Assembly: GCA_022361075.1 (NCBI GenBank)
Contig: JAKSBQ010000432.1
Coordinates: 1 to 35,482 of the forward strand
DNA from: Opitutales bacterium
Lineage (GTDB): Bacteria; Verrucomicrobiota; Verrucomicrobiia; Opitutales; JAFGAQ01
DNA: 35,482 bases
Reading direction: 5' to 3'
Below the pieces are notes generated by a model. That model ran no database searches, was not told where the DNA came from, and was given only the letters and a program-made list of their open reading frames with translations. Every line of letters starts with the position of its first letter. The first letter of the stretch is position 1. The translations under genes were made by a program, and so were the position numbers. This document shows, one piece after another, positions 25,638 to 34,318 of the stretch.

Positions 25638-28460
25638 ATGAGATCTTCAGGCTTAAAAATCCTTACCTTTAACATAGCCGCTGTTTTCTGTTATCTGGGA
25701 TTCGGAGCAGTTTCTACAGGTCTATCAAGTTCCCCTGAGTATTTCACTCCTGTATGGATTCCGGCGGGTGTTTGTGCTTTGTTTGCACTGCTTTGGGGGA
25801 CGAGCATTTATCCAGGGGTTGTTATCGGGAGTATCGCCTTTCATTTCTATTTCTATCATGGATCGGTAGGCGATGAAACCGGATTTCAATGGGTGTGGAG
25901 AAACTTTAACTATGTTCCTCTCGTCTTGTTGCAATGTGTGATTGCGAGGCGTTTGTTTTTTCAGTTCTTAAGAAAGCCAGATTTGCACACTGACGTAGGA
26001 ACCTTAGTGGAACTATTATTCCGCTGCGCTCTTCTTGCGTTGGTCCTGCCATTACTTACTAACGTTTTCTTCCTTTTAGAAGGTAGCGATTTCACTGCTT
26101 GGAGTTGGTTAACAAGTTTGGGGCGATGGTGGTTTGGTGACTTTCTGGGAATTATATGTCTCATCCCTTTGGCTGCTTTTGTTCTTCAACTTGGAGATGA
26201 AGATTCGCGGATTAAAATTCTTAGATATGGCTTTCCAGTAGGCGTCTACTTAGTGGGGCTGGTGATTGGATACCGAATCATCGCTGATAAGGAGATCCGA
26301 GGTGTCAGGGAACGGTTTGAGTCCGAAGCCGTTGACATTAAGAACCTGCTGGAGAGTGAGATGCTTGATCTGGTGAGTGAAGTCGAATTACTTCGTCTCA
26401 ATTTCCTCAAAAGTGGTAGTATGGATCCTGAGTTGTTTAAGTTGCAGAGCGAACAAGTTCTGAAGTCTCACGGTTCCATCCAGGCTGTCAACTGGATCCC
26501 TTTGATTCATTCGGATGATCGTACGTTGTGGGAGCAGAAGTTTCGGGAGGAACTCCCCGGTTTCCAGAAATTCACTCGCATGACGCGCGAGAAAATCAGA
26601 AGACTACCCTCCGATTTAGAAGAAAACTTCATTCTTCCCATCGTTCTTACCACTCCGGAAAAAGGTAACAAAGAAGTGATCGGAATGGATGTATCTAGGT
26701 TTTCTGCGGATATCATGAGAAGGGCTTCTGAGTTGGGTAAACCGATGATGAGAAAGCCCTTTCGCTTGGCACAGGAGAAGGAAAATCAGATTGGTGTTGT
26801 GATTTATTACCCGGTTGAAAAAGCAGACTATGCTTTACTGGATAAGCATTACGAGTCCGGTGAATTTGGTTTTTTCAACATCCCAATAAGAATGGAAGAT
26901 TTTGTGGGTGACATTTGGAAAAAGAGAAACACGGACGGTATGCACTTGAGTCTCACGGATATCACGATGGCAAAGTCTACCGATACTCTGTGTCGTTTCA
27001 TAGAGGGCGAAGCATTCAGTATTCATGAGATCACACCCGAAATCCATGCAGTATTTGAATGGGATTCCGTGCTGAAGATCCTAAATCGCAAATGGAATTT
27101 GACCGTAAAAGCGGATCGAACCTACTTGGCTCTCTACCATTCTAACGCTCCATTTTTTCTATTGGCTGGTGGGTTAGCGGTTTCGTTTTTCCTAGGAATT
27201 CATTCGTTGAGTAATTTTTTGAGAACCCGAGTGATCGAGGCTACTGTTGAATCTCAGACTCGTGAACTTCGAAGCGCAAAGATTAAAGCTGAGCAGTTGT
27301 CTCAGTCTAAGTCGGAGTTTCTAGCGATTATGAGTCATGAGATTCGTACACCGATGAATGGGATGATCAGCACTTCGGAGATGCTCAGACGAACCCAACT
27401 AGACGACGAGCAAAAGGAGTTGGCCGGAATCATTGAAATGAGCGGTTATACCTTGCTCGCGCTCATCAACGATATATTGGATTTCTCCAAGTTGGAAGCG
27501 GGCAAGGTTGAGTTGGAATACAAATCCTTTGATCCCGTGGAGTTAATCCGTAAGGTAGAAGCGACTTTCAGAGCAAAAATGAGAGAAAAGGGAATCGAGT
27601 TTAAGCTCGATCTCTCGAAGGTTTCTGAAGCTAAAATCAGATTATTGGGTGACGAGGGTCGCCTTCTTCAGGCTCTGATGAATCTGGTTTCGAACGCAGT
27701 CAAATTCACATCGGAGGGAAGTATAAAGATCGAGGTTGAAGTCAATCGTTTGTCCGACAGGAGGGTAGGACTGTGCTACAAAATAAAGGACACGGGCATC
27801 GGTATTCCACTCGAAAAGCAGAAGGATCTATTTGAACCTTTCACTCAAGCAGATCTTTCTTCAACTCGAAGATTTGGTGGTACGGGCCTTGGTCTAGCGA
27901 TCGTGAAGCGCACAATGGAATTGTTTGAGGGCAGCATTGAGATGCAGTCGACTCCTTTAGAGGGTTCTACCTTTGTTGTAAAGGTGGAGCTTGATGAGGC
28001 GCCGGCGGATGATTTCACATCCATAGAAGGTATTGGCGATGGTTGCGTTGCAAATCCTGGATATGAGGGAGCTTGTGTGCTGTTGGTTGAAGACAACAAG
28101 CAAAATCAACGCATTATGAAACTCTTGCTTAGGCGGTTTGATGTGAGTGTGGACATTGCCGATGACGGTTTGCAGGCCCTTAGAAACGTTGAGAAAAATC
28201 GTTACGATTTGATTTTTATGGACTGCTTACTGCCCAATCTGGACGGATACGAGACTTCTAGGCGAATAAGAGAAAGGGAAGTTTCAGGTATTTCTCGGAT
28301 ACCGATTGTTGCGTTAACAGCGGCTAGCCACGATGGGGCTCGGGAGGCATGTATGGATGCGGGTATGGATGATTTTCTTACAAAACCTGTGACCTTGGCA
28401 GGAGTGTCGGATGTGTTGAATAAATGGATTGATCAATCGGACCGTGTTGCAAGAGCTTAG
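25638..28460 (+). CDS. Hybrid sensor histidine kinase (MASE1-CHASE-HisKA-HATPase-REC)
   Basis: I start it at ATG 25638, one codon after a TTG. About 940 residues. Order: a MASE1 membrane sensor (residues 1-195, several helices, [20 protein letters not shown]); a further helix near 200; a periplasmic CHASE domain (about 215-500, with [20 protein letters not shown]); a helix near 510; HisKA with the phosphorylated His near 567 ([12 protein letters not shown]); a catalytic ATPase domain with [10 protein letters not shown] and [10 protein letters not shown]; and a receiver domain from about 813 with phospho-acceptor Asp near 862 ([10 protein letters not shown]) and TKPV. It passes phosphate to an unknown downstream protein. 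No response regulator is adjacent, so it is an orphan. Three bases separate it from the next extended frame. Confidence 0.93.
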   Translation: MRSSGLKILTFNIAAVFCYLGFGAVSTGLSSSPEYFTPVWIPAGVCALFALLWGTSIYPGVVIGSIAFHFYFYHGSVGDETGFQWVWRNFNYVPLVLLQCVIARRLFFQFLRKPDLHTDVGTLVELLFRCALLALVLPLLTNVFFLLEGSDFTAWSWLTSLGRWWFGDFLGIICLIPLAAFVLQLGDEDSRIKILRYGFPVGVYLVGLVIGYRIIADKEIRGVRERFESEAVDIKNLLESEMLDLVSEVELLRLNFLKSGSMDPELFKLQSEQVLKSHGSIQAVNWIPLIHSDDRTLWEQKFREELPGFQKFTRMTREKIRRLPSDLEENFILPIVLTTPEKGNKEVIGMDVSRFSADIMRRASELGKPMMRKPFRLAQEKENQIGVVIYYPVEKADYALLDKHYESGEFGFFNIPIRMEDFVGDIWKKRNTDGMHLSLTDITMAKSTDTLCRFIEGEAFSIHEITPEIHAVFEWDSVLKILNRKWNLTVKADRTYLALYHSNAPFFLLAGGLAVSFFLGIHSLSNFLRTRVIEATVESQTRELRSAKIKAEQLSQSKSEFLAIMSHEIRTPMNGMISTSEMLRRTQLDDEQKELAGIIEMSGYTLLALINDILDFSKLEAGKVELEYKSFDPVELIRKVEATFRAKMREKGIEFKLDLSKVSEAKIRLLGDEGRLLQALMNLVSNAVKFTSEGSIKIEVEVNRLSDRRVGLCYKIKDTGIGIPLEKQKDLFEPFTQADLSSTRRFGGTGLGLAIVKRTMELFEGSIEMQSTPLEGSTFVVKVELDEAPADDFTSIEGIGDGCVANPGYEGACVLLVEDNKQNQRIMKLLLRRFDVSVDIADDGLQALRNVEKNRYDLIFMDCLLPNLDGYETSRRIREREVSGISRIPIVALTAASHDGAREACMDAGMDDFLTKPVTLAGVSDVLNKWIDQSDRVARA

Positions 28461-28522
28461 GTTTGGAAGTCCCCTCTCAAAAGACCCTTGAACGATGGTT
28501 TTTCCACGGTATTGATAGTTTC

Positions 28523-29296
28523 ATGCTTCAGCGATGGAAGGTGGTGTGTTCCTACGACGGAACTGATTTTTCTGGATGGCAGAGTCAGCCGGACGGGAAT
28601 GCAGTACAGGATTTTATCGAAGCGCGATTATCAGAAATCATGCAGCAAGAGGTTCGAATCACAGGAAGTGGTCGAACCGATGCAGGGGTTCACGCTAGGG
28701 GGCAGGTTTTTCATCTAGACTTGGATTGGAACGCTGGACCGTATGCGATGAAAAAGGCGTTGGAAGTTGGTTTGCCCGAATCGATTGGGATATGCTCGAT
28801 TCGTCCGGTGAACAAAGATTTTCACGCGAGATTCTCTGCCAAGGGCAAGCGTTATCACTACCGGATCTATCAGGGCATGGCTCCTCCTCATCTCACCCGC
28901 TTCATGCATTCGAGGCGAGATTATCTGCTTAACGTCGACGCAATGAATGAAGCGGCTAGGTGTTTCGTAGGTTGGCATGACTTCAGAGCGTTTTCGGTGA
29001 ATCGGGGTGAACCTTACGAAGATACTCGTCGTTATTTAAGCGAATGCTCGGTGGGGAGTAACGGACCTCTCATTACCGTGAAAGTGGAGGGTAATGGATT
29101 TATGTATCGTATGGTCAGGAGTTTGGTTGGCGCAATCATGGATGCGGCGGATGAGCGACTCTCTCTCGATGAGATCAGGTTTTGTTTGAAAGGGGAGAAT
29201 CGCTCGCACCGAGTGGTGACTGCACCGGCTAAAGGTTTGACTCTTGAGAGAGTTTATTATCGAAATCGAGGGTATCCGAACCTCCCTCCTCCATGA
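28523..29296 (+). CDS. truA: TruA, tRNA pseudouridine(38-40) synthase
   Basis: I start it at ATG 28523 (MLQRWKVVCSYDGTDFSGWQ), the normal TruA N-terminus; the frame is open to a TTG at 28463. At 257 residues the length is normal. The catalytic Asp is in GSGRTDAGVHARGQ; DFHARFSAKGKRYHYRI and GNGFMYRMVRSLVGAI are further family blocks. It makes pseudouridine at positions 38-40 in the anticodon arm of many tRNAs, in the cytoplasm. Its stop overlaps the comF start (ATGA). Confidence 0.95.
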   Translation: MLQRWKVVCSYDGTDFSGWQSQPDGNAVQDFIEARLSEIMQQEVRITGSGRTDAGVHARGQVFHLDLDWNAGPYAMKKALEVGLPESIGICSIRPVNKDFHARFSAKGKRYHYRIYQGMAPPHLTRFMHSRRDYLLNVDAMNEAARCFVGWHDFRAFSVNRGEPYEDTRRYLSECSVGSNGPLITVKVEGNGFMYRMVRSLVGAIMDAADERLSLDEIRFCLKGENRSHRVVTAPAKGLTLERVYYRNRGYPNLPPP

Positions 29297-30003
29297 AACA
29301 TGAATTCTCCAACAAATTGATGTATTTTTGCACCTCGTTGTTGGATCTTATTTTTCCCCGCAACGAGTTCTTTATTGGAGAGCCGATCGAACGGACTGCA
29401 CCTCGAGGGTGTTACTTGGATTTTGGATCTTTCATTTACCTAAAGAAAATAAAGGAACCAGTTTGTTCCATTTGTGGTTACCCGATTTATGGTGCGACAG
29501 ATGGGTCACCTTCCTGCGAAAAGTGTCGATATTTGGATCCCATCTTCGAAGGGAATCGATCCTTTTTACTGATGAATCGATACGGAAGTAAGATTGTGCA
29601 TGAACTAAAATATCGGAGGGGCAAGTATTTGAAGGAAGACTTCTTGAGTTTAATGAGGAATTCTTGGGTAATCGACACCTTGGAAAAGGGTAGTGTTTTA
29701 GTGCCTGTTCCATTGCATCCGAAAAAGCTCAATCAAAGAGGATTTAACCAAAGCGAATGGATTGCCCAAAGATTAGTGGAGATTTCACCAGTTCCTGTGA
29801 CATTGGAAAACCTGATTTTGAGGAAGAAGTTTACTGCGACTCAGACTCTGATGGATAGAAGTGCAAGAGCTCGAAATGTGAAGGGAGCATTTTCTATTCG
29901 GAAGAAACGAACGTTACCGGCAGAAACTCCGTTGATTATTGTGGATGATGTTTTCACCACAGGCGCTACGATCAATGAATGTGCGCGGGTTTTGAAAAGC
30001 CTG
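29293..30003 (+). CDS. comF: ComF-family phosphoribosyltransferase, 3' end cut off at the phage junction
   Basis: 237 codons of a ComF protein: an N-terminal zinc-finger-like CSICGYPIYGATDGSPSCEKC, then VLVPVPLHPKKLNQRGFNQS, then the PRPP-binding loop PLIIVDDVFTTGATINECAR. ComF proteins normally continue about ten to fifteen residues past VLKSL; here homology stops at base 30003 and the frame runs on into AT-rich phage DNA to a stop at 30180, giving a spurious 295-residue fusion. In naturally competent bacteria ComF works in DNA uptake; in others its role is unclear. The PRPP loop is intact but the last strand and helix are missing. Confidence 0.88.
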
Positions 30004-30870
30004 ACTATAGATTTCCTTCATTATCTTAAACATAGTATTTACAATGTTTATAATGCTTTGTATCATTTTATTATCTTCAATTTCATAACTATTAATATCC
30101 ACATTACCAATAAAGTCGTTTGCATAACTGCCATTAAAGGAATGGAAATCCTGGAGCATGGCCATAAGAGAATCATATAATTCATTATCTATATCCAATT
30201 TATAAATTTCCGGCTTGTTTAAGCCTCTGGAGCAGAAATATCTTTTCCTATTTAACATGTCCTTCTCCAAATAAATGTCATAATTATCTTCACCTTTGGA
30301 GTTCTCTTTATTAATGTATTTAGCAACATAGCTTGCAAAGTCCATAATATTTTCTTTTTTAGATACACCTTTTACAAAAGTCCATCCATTACCCCAAATT
30401 GACTGAAACTTAGATTGTTCAACATAGGGAAGATTAAAATATAATATGTGAAAATGAACTCGACCATTTTTCATAAACTCTGGAATACATATATACTTAA
30501 GAACATTTTTCCTAACACCATAAAGATGCCAAGATAAACGTTTGTTAAATTTTGTAAACTCGTCATTAGCAACCTCTAAATCAGTTACATGGTCAGCGAA
30601 GGTTAGCGTCCAAAATTTAGGACGCTGAATCTCACCATGTAAATCGGGAATAACATTAACATTACAGGCTATTATATCAAAAACTCTCTTTCTAGCTCTT
30701 ACAATACTTTTAAGAAAGTTCTCTCTAGTATTCTGACTTTGTCCCTTAGAAGCAGGAGTAGGGGGATTTTTTACTTGATAATTAAAGTATTTTTTCTTAG
30801 ATAGTTTCTTAAGAGTTACATGTTTACCAGCTATTTTAATTTCTAGATTATATGACATATGATTTAACAT
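30004..30870 (-). CDS. Rolling-circle replication initiator (HUH Rep, G2P/RstA type), C-terminus cut at junction
   Basis: Starts at ATG 30870 after an ideal AAGGAGG seven bases upstream. 289 codons lie inside the phage DNA; past 30004 the frame runs into antisense comF to a meaningless stop at 29914. Motifs of HUH endonucleases: motif 1 KFWTLTFAD (86-93), motif 2 GRVHFHILYF with the metal-binding His139-Phe-His141, and motif 3 YVAKYINKE with candidate nicking Tyr181 or Tyr185. It would nick the plus-strand origin, attach to the 5' end and drive rolling-circle replication. Wrapping to the window end adds Tyr-Val-Leu and a stop, giving about 292 residues. Confidence 0.85.
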
Positions 30871-30925
30871 TTAAAAACCTCCTTCTAGGGTAATTTTCTA
30901 GGGTCTTTGACCTTTTTAAAAAAGA

Positions 30926-30995
30926 GTCGCATTAAGTGCGACATTACTCAAGTGAAGCATTTACCGCCGAAACTTTAAGCGGTATTAGAAGTAAT
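30926..30995. other. Structured region upstream of rep, candidate replication origin
   Basis: Hairpin 1 is GTCGCA - TTAAG - TGCGAC (30926-30942), a perfect 6-bp stem. Directly after it are nested arms: ATTACT (30943-30948) pairs with AGTAAT (30990-30995), and inside it TACCGC (30962-30967) pairs with GCGGTA (30979-30984). Its position between the Rep start and the assembly gene is where filamentous phages keep their origins. The nick site itself is not identified. Confidence 0.5.
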
Positions 30996-31196
30996 ATATC
31001 CTGCAAACTTTTACTTAGATGGCAAGGACAAGGAATCATGATTTACGTGCCTATGCTTTACGTCCTTACCTCAACCTTTGGAACTTTAGATTACGCCCAA
31101 AACTATTTTAAAATGGTTACGGAGGGAAAGGGTAAAAGGATAGCCAAGGGTAAAATGTATAATATGTATATTTCCATTTTTAACCATGAAATTTAA

Positions 31197-31574
31197 CTGT
31201 TTTTTACCTGACTTAGAGTAGAAAATTCTCTCTAAAAGCGAATATATACGTATTTTATGCATTTTTAAATTAATAGTATTATCCTATGGGTATATAGGTT
31301 TATTCACGCCTAGAGCCAATCTGAAAGGCGTGTGGCAAAAAGTAATTGCAAGGGTTTCAGAGGTTAATTTTGAATACCTTGCATATTTATACATAGTGAT
31401 GAATTTTTGAAATTTTATCTTAGAAACCGTCCCTCCCCTGTCGTTCTGGCGAACGACATAGGAGAGACGGTTTTTTTCTTACTGGGAACGCCCAATTCGT
31501 AAATTACACAAGCCGAACCTCGATTTTTCAGCAAGCATTGAGCTTGCAACCTGTATGGGATTGTCTAGCAATCC
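31197..31574. other. Phage intergenic region with several hairpins
   Basis: No gene is supported here. Moving towards Zot, the region holds CACGCCT/AGGCGTG (31305-31332, 7-bp stem), a long hairpin at 31424-31473, GCAAGC/GCTTGC (31531-31547), and GGGATTG/CAATCCC (31557-31575) touching the Zot stop. Such a row of stems between the last assembly gene and the replication gene parallels the packaging signal and origins of Ff-type phages. Confidence 0.55.
31424..31473. promoter_or_regulatory. Long imperfect hairpin, candidate packaging signal
   Basis: Outer arms AAACCGTC / GACGGTTT (8 bp), a partly paired middle (CTCC with GGAG), and an inner perfect GTCGTTC - TGGC - GAACGAC stem with a four-base loop. 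The plus strand continues with TTTTTTT, so a Rho-independent terminator reading on the plus strand is the alternative. On the phage coding strand it follows Zot, the place of the packaging hairpin in Ff phages. Confidence 0.5.
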
Positions 31575-32111
31575 CTAAACTTTATTAAATTCTTCTAATG
31601 TAAGTAGCTTCTTAGTAGACAATATATTAGGCATCTCAAAACTATTGTAATTGCAATAGTTAAAGAAATCTTCACTTCTATTGATAGAATATGAATACTG
31701 GTCTAATGTAAAGGCATTAATAACATTAAACAGTGTCTTATTTCTATATTTCTTACAAAGTATAAATAGACTTGTTTGTAAGCGGAGACGACTATCTATT
31801 AAATTGGGGAAATGTGTAATCCACATAAGTTGGGTATTTATCTTACGTAAATAAGCTAGGAACCTACTAAATATTTTATTATCTTTAGAACTAAAACTTC
31901 TAGAATCTAAGCTAAACATAGCTTCATCTATAATTAAGAGCTTCATATCTCTAGTAAAAGGAATTTCTCCAAAATCTCTAATTTCAGTAAATCCATGTAT
32001 ATTCATATTGGTATATACCTGTCCGTTAACACTATTAAACTTTCTACCATATTGAACAGCAAAGGAAGTCTTACCACTTCCTTGAAGTCCTATAACTCCT
32101 ACAATAGACAT
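31575..32111 (-). CDS. Zot/pI-like virion assembly ATPase
   Basis: A 178-residue P-loop protein from ATG 32111, ribosome site AGGTGAT. Walker A is GLQGSGKT (8-15); Walker B is KLLIIDEA with Asp62-Glu63; MWITHFPNLIDSRLR matches the sensor region of Zot-family ATPases. In filamentous phages this protein powers extrusion of ssDNA through the membrane. Known pI/Zot proteins usually carry a membrane helix and an outer domain; here I see only the ATPase part, so the membrane anchor may be one of the small membrane proteins encoded just upstream. Last gene of the structural operon. Confidence 0.85.
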   Translation of the reverse strand: MSIVGVIGLQGSGKTSFAVQYGRKFNSVNGQVYTNMNIHGFTEIRDFGEIPFTRDMKLLIIDEAMFSLDSRSFSSKDNKIFSRFLAYLRKINTQLMWITHFPNLIDSRLRLQTSLFILCKKYRNKTLFNVINAFTLDQYSYSINRSEDFFNYCNYNSFEMPNILSTKKLLTLEEFNKV

Positions 32112-32113
32112 AT

Positions 32114-32425
32114 CTAATCACCTGTATTTCCACTTAATTTCATTCCTTTAAAGTGTTTTGCTAAACTACTATACTCTAACATCTTTTTAAGCTTACTACT
32201 CTTTCTATTACCTTTCTCTATCTCAATTAAATCATCCAAAATACGTCCTAAATCAGTTAAACCATACTTAATCTGTATTACTCTAAGCAAATTGTATATT
32301 CTCTTTTGGGCAGGGTCTAAATACTCTATACTCTCATACATAATCCGAATATCAGACTCATTACCACTTTGATAGAACTCCATCATTATCTCATTCAATT
32401 TTTCTATATTTTCCAATATATCCAC
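32114..32425 (-). CDS. Phage hypothetical protein, soluble
   Basis: Up to 103 residues, charged and predicted helical, without signal peptide or membrane span (ENIEKLNEIMMEFYQSGNES, GLTDLGRILDDLIEIEKGNR). GTG 32425 touches the upstream stop; TTG 32416 lies at a better distance from AGGTGG and may be the true start. It ends two bases before the Zot start, so it is translated with it. Possibly a cytoplasmic assembly partner of Zot; function not recognised. Confidence 0.65.
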   Translation of the reverse strand: MDILENIEKLNEIMMEFYQSGNESDIRIMYESIEYLDPAQKRIYNLLRVIQIKYGLTDLGRILDDLIEIEKGNRKSSKLKKMLEYSSLAKHFKGMKLSGNTGD

Positions 32426-32704
32426 CTACTTTTTCATTAAAATAAAAAGGGATAATAATACATTAAACAAAAGGATAAGCTCAACTAAGCCGAACTCTTG
32501 TTTATATAGCTTTCTAAGGATAGACTTCTCTAGAATAAAAGCATCCATAAACAATTCTCTGATACTCTTATCTGTGTTCTTGGCAATATAAGCGTTGCCA
32601 AAACGGTCAAAGTCCTCCTGTTTAACTTGCATCTTAGAAGAATCAACTAGCTTCTTTAAACTACTTTTAACGAATACCTTATCTTCTGTAATAAGAATAT
32701 ACAT
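32426..32704 (-). CDS. Phage protein with C-terminal membrane anchor
   Basis: A 92-residue product from ATG 32704 behind AGGAGG. The N-terminal 65 residues are soluble and charged; the C-terminus is a single helix, LVELILLFNVLLSLFILMKK, ending in two Lys. A tail-anchored protein encoded two genes before Zot would be a candidate for the membrane anchor that the short Zot lacks (inference). Family unknown. Confidence 0.7.
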   Translation of the reverse strand: MYILITEDKVFVKSSLKKLVDSSKMQVKQEDFDRFGNAYIAKNTDKSIRELFMDAFILEKSILRKLYKQEFGLVELILLFNVLLSLFILMKK

Positions 32705-32707
32705 AAA

Positions 32708-32806
32708 CTACCTCCTAAACATATCAAGGACAAATGATATTAAATATATAGCACAAGCAAGGGCAATAATAAGGGTAACATCTAACTCTAAATAATTAAT
32801 ATCCAA
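32708..32806 (-). CDS. Tiny phage membrane protein (32 aa), TTG start
   Basis: A 32-residue frame starting at TTG 32806, inside the end of the previous gene. An acidic start (LDINYLELD) is followed by one hydrophobic helix, VTLIIALACAIYLISFVL, and a basic end, DMFRR. This charge pattern is that of small filamentous-phage coat proteins such as pVII and pIX. The stop overlaps the ribosome site of the next gene. There is no strong ribosome site of its own, so it would depend on coupling. Confidence 0.45.
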   Translation of the reverse strand: MDINYLELDVTLIIALACAIYLISFVLDMFRR

Positions 32807-32909
32807 AAATATCAACTACTTTCTGTATAAAGAATGTACCAATGTAAATACCTAAATAAGCAATAACAAATGTTAAAATATACTGTACATAAGAATCAAG
32901 TAAAATCAT
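32796..32909 (-). CDS. Tiny phage membrane protein (37 aa)
   Basis: A 37-residue frame whose ATG overlaps the stop of the preceding gene (ATGA), a strong sign of coupled translation. A short N-terminus with one Asp is followed by a helix, YILTFVIAYLGIYIGTFFI, and QKVVDIFGY. Size and shape fit a minor coat protein at the virion end (pVII/pIX-like); no sequence likeness is claimed. Confidence 0.55.
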   Translation of the reverse strand: MILLDSYVQYILTFVIAYLGIYIGTFFIQKVVDIFGY

Positions 32910-33118
32910 TTCTTTCTACCTCTCAAAACTAAAATAATAAGAAGCAAGGATATAAAAAACAATTGATAATTAAGCATTTCAAGCACATTGTAATAAGGGT
33001 TAGAATAAGAATCAAGATACTCAACTAAAACCTCAACACTATCCTTAATAGAATCAATCTCTCTAGAATAATCGGGGACAGAGACGAAAACGTCACTGCC
33101 CGAATCTATAGTACTCAT
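32906..33118 (-). CDS. Small phage membrane protein (70 aa)
   Basis: From ATG 33118 behind AGGAGTG, ten bases after the adsorption-protein gene. An acidic outer part (STIDSGSDVFVSVPDYSREI, VEVLVEYLDS), one helix (LFFISLLLIILVL) and a basic RGRKK end predict an N-out, C-in single-span protein. Candidate minor virion protein. Family unknown. Confidence 0.7.
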   Translation of the reverse strand: MSTIDSGSDVFVSVPDYSREIDSIKDSVEVLVEYLDSYSNPYYNVLEMLNYQLFFISLLLIILVLRGRKK

Positions 33119-33128
33119 AAAAACACTC

Positions 33129-33263
33129 CTAAAACAAATCTTTTACGAATCTAACAACTCTAAATCCAATAGCGATACCAATTACGATGGTAAGCAGACC
33201 CATAAAGCCAGCGACTACCATATTAGCACTACTAAACATACCTGGGACATCAAAATCTAAGTT
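33129..33263 (-). repeat. Coat-domain duplication, copy in the adsorption gene
   Basis: Partner of 34160-34294. The protein is 36 of 44 identical; the last 27 residues are all identical, although about eight bases differ in that stretch, all silent. Confidence 0.9.
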
Positions 33264-34139
33264 AAGAATTCCACCACCGGAACCGCCACCGGGGTTTGGG
33301 TTTGGATTGGGGTTTGGATTAGGATTACCACCAGTAACATTATTTGAAACATTAATAGTATTGGTAGCAGAATATAGGCCATTAGAAGCCTTGATACGAA
33401 TATCTAAAGTATTAGACTTATCTGGAAAAGAAGAGTTAGGAATCTTTAAATCTATCTCTCCAAATCCACTAACAGAACCATAAGAATCAGACCAAGTACC
33501 ATTATTAATTCTTGTCTCTATAACAGCACCAGCAGCCATCTTTGTAACTTGACCAGTAAAATCTACGGTTGTACTAGTACTTGTAACTTCTCCAGCAGCT
33601 TGGTCTAAAGTAAATTCAGGAATTTCCTCTGTATTAGCACTCTCAATAGCAATAGAAACAACTGTATCCGCTAAAGTTGGTCCAAGAATCTCTATTTTGG
33701 GAGCAACAACGGGATAAGCAAAAGTAATCTTCTGAACTGGTGTGAGTGTATTAAATATAGCAGTAGAAGGGGAAGCCGAAAAACTAACCTCTGTGGAACC
33801 ATCATAAACCTTTAATTGGCTTTGCATATCAGCACCTTCTACGTAATTACTCCCCTTCTTATATCTAACAATCATACTAGATATAGGCTCTGAATTAGAA
33901 TCAACAGTAAATGAGAATATACGGGAAGAATCTGTAATCTCTGTATTTCCAGAACCAGAAATACTAGGACTCGAACCTGTAAAACCTAAAGTAAAAGGGT
34001 GCTTTACCCAAGAAGATGGAGGTCTGTCCACAATCTGTATATCTAAAGTGTTACCGTTAACATCAGTACCAGCAAAGGCTGGAATAATAGAAGTAAAAAC
34101 AAAAAACAAACTTAGGAAAAGTAAAAAAGACCTTTTCAT
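33129..34139 (-). CDS. Secreted adsorption/tip protein (pIII-like) ending in a coat-protein domain
   Basis: A 336-residue product from ATG 34139 behind AAAGGAGG, placed directly after the coat stop. Order: a signal peptide (KRSFLLFLSLFFVFTSIIPA), a Ser/Thr-rich, beta-type outer part (about 25-265), a repetitive flexible linker (Asn-Pro repeats, then GGGSGGG), and a 44-residue C-terminal domain nearly identical to the major coat protein encoded just upstream, ending GFRVVRFVKDLF. Signal peptide, outer domains, Gly/Pro linker and C-terminal membrane anchor are the layout of pIII-type host-binding proteins. The C-domain would seat the protein in the coat lattice (inference). Confidence 0.8.
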   Translation of the reverse strand: MKRSFLLFLSLFFVFTSIIPAFAGTDVNGNTLDIQIVDRPPSSWVKHPFTLGFTGSSPSISGSGNTEITDSSRIFSFTVDSNSEPISSMIVRYKKGSNYVEGADMQSQLKVYDGSTEVSFSASPSTAIFNTLTPVQKITFAYPVVAPKIEILGPTLADTVVSIAIESANTEEIPEFTLDQAAGEVTSTSTTVDFTGQVTKMAAGAVIETRINNGTWSDSYGSVSGFGEIDLKIPNSSFPDKSNTLDIRIKASNGLYSATNTINVSNNVTGGNPNPNPNPNPNPGGGSGGGILNLDFDVPGMFSSANMVVAGFMGLLTIVIGIAIGFRVVRFVKDLF

Positions 34140-34159
34140 ATAATTATATTTCCTCCTTT

Positions 34160-34303
34160 CTAAAATAAATCTTTTACGAATCTTACAACTCTAAAGCCTA
34201 TGGCGATACCAATTACGATGGTAAGTAGGCCCATAAAACCAGCGATAATCATGTTAGCATTACTAAAAACCTCTGCAACGTTAAAATCAAAGTTAAAGCT
34301 CAT
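34160..34303 (-). CDS. Major coat protein (pVIII-like, 47 aa)
   Basis: A 47-residue frame from ATG 34303 behind GAAAGGGGGTG. There is no cleavable signal peptide: a short acidic N-terminal part (MSFNFDFNVAEVFSNAN), a hydrophobic helix (IIAGFMGLLTIVIGIAIGF) and a basic DNA-facing end (RVVRFVKDLF). That charge order (acidic, hydrophobic, basic) and size are those of mature filamentous coat subunits. Its sequence recurs as the C-terminal domain of the next gene. The adsorption gene's ribosome site begins right after its stop. Confidence 0.8.
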   Translation of the reverse strand: MSFNFDFNVAEVFSNANMIIAGFMGLLTIVIGIAIGFRVVRFVKDLF

Positions 34304-34318
34304 GTATTCACCCCCTTT

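Noticed and set aside
29914-30003. The C-terminal 30 codons of the long rep frame (ending RSFCR).
   Set aside because: They are antisense comF sequence and not part of the phage protein.
30004-30180. ComF continuing for 58 codons to a stop at 30180.
   Set aside because: The added part is antisense rep and unlike any ComF C-terminus; it is a junction artefact of the reading frame.
30936-31196. An 86-codon frame on the plus strand of the phage intergenic region.
   Set aside because: It starts with GTG inside a hairpin, has no ribosome site, runs against all other phage genes and overlaps the origin-like stems.
33280-33330. GGTTTGGGT-type short repeats that might suggest a CRISPR or tandem regulatory repeat.
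   Set aside because: They encode the Asn-Pro repeat linker of the adsorption protein in frame and are coding low-complexity sequence.
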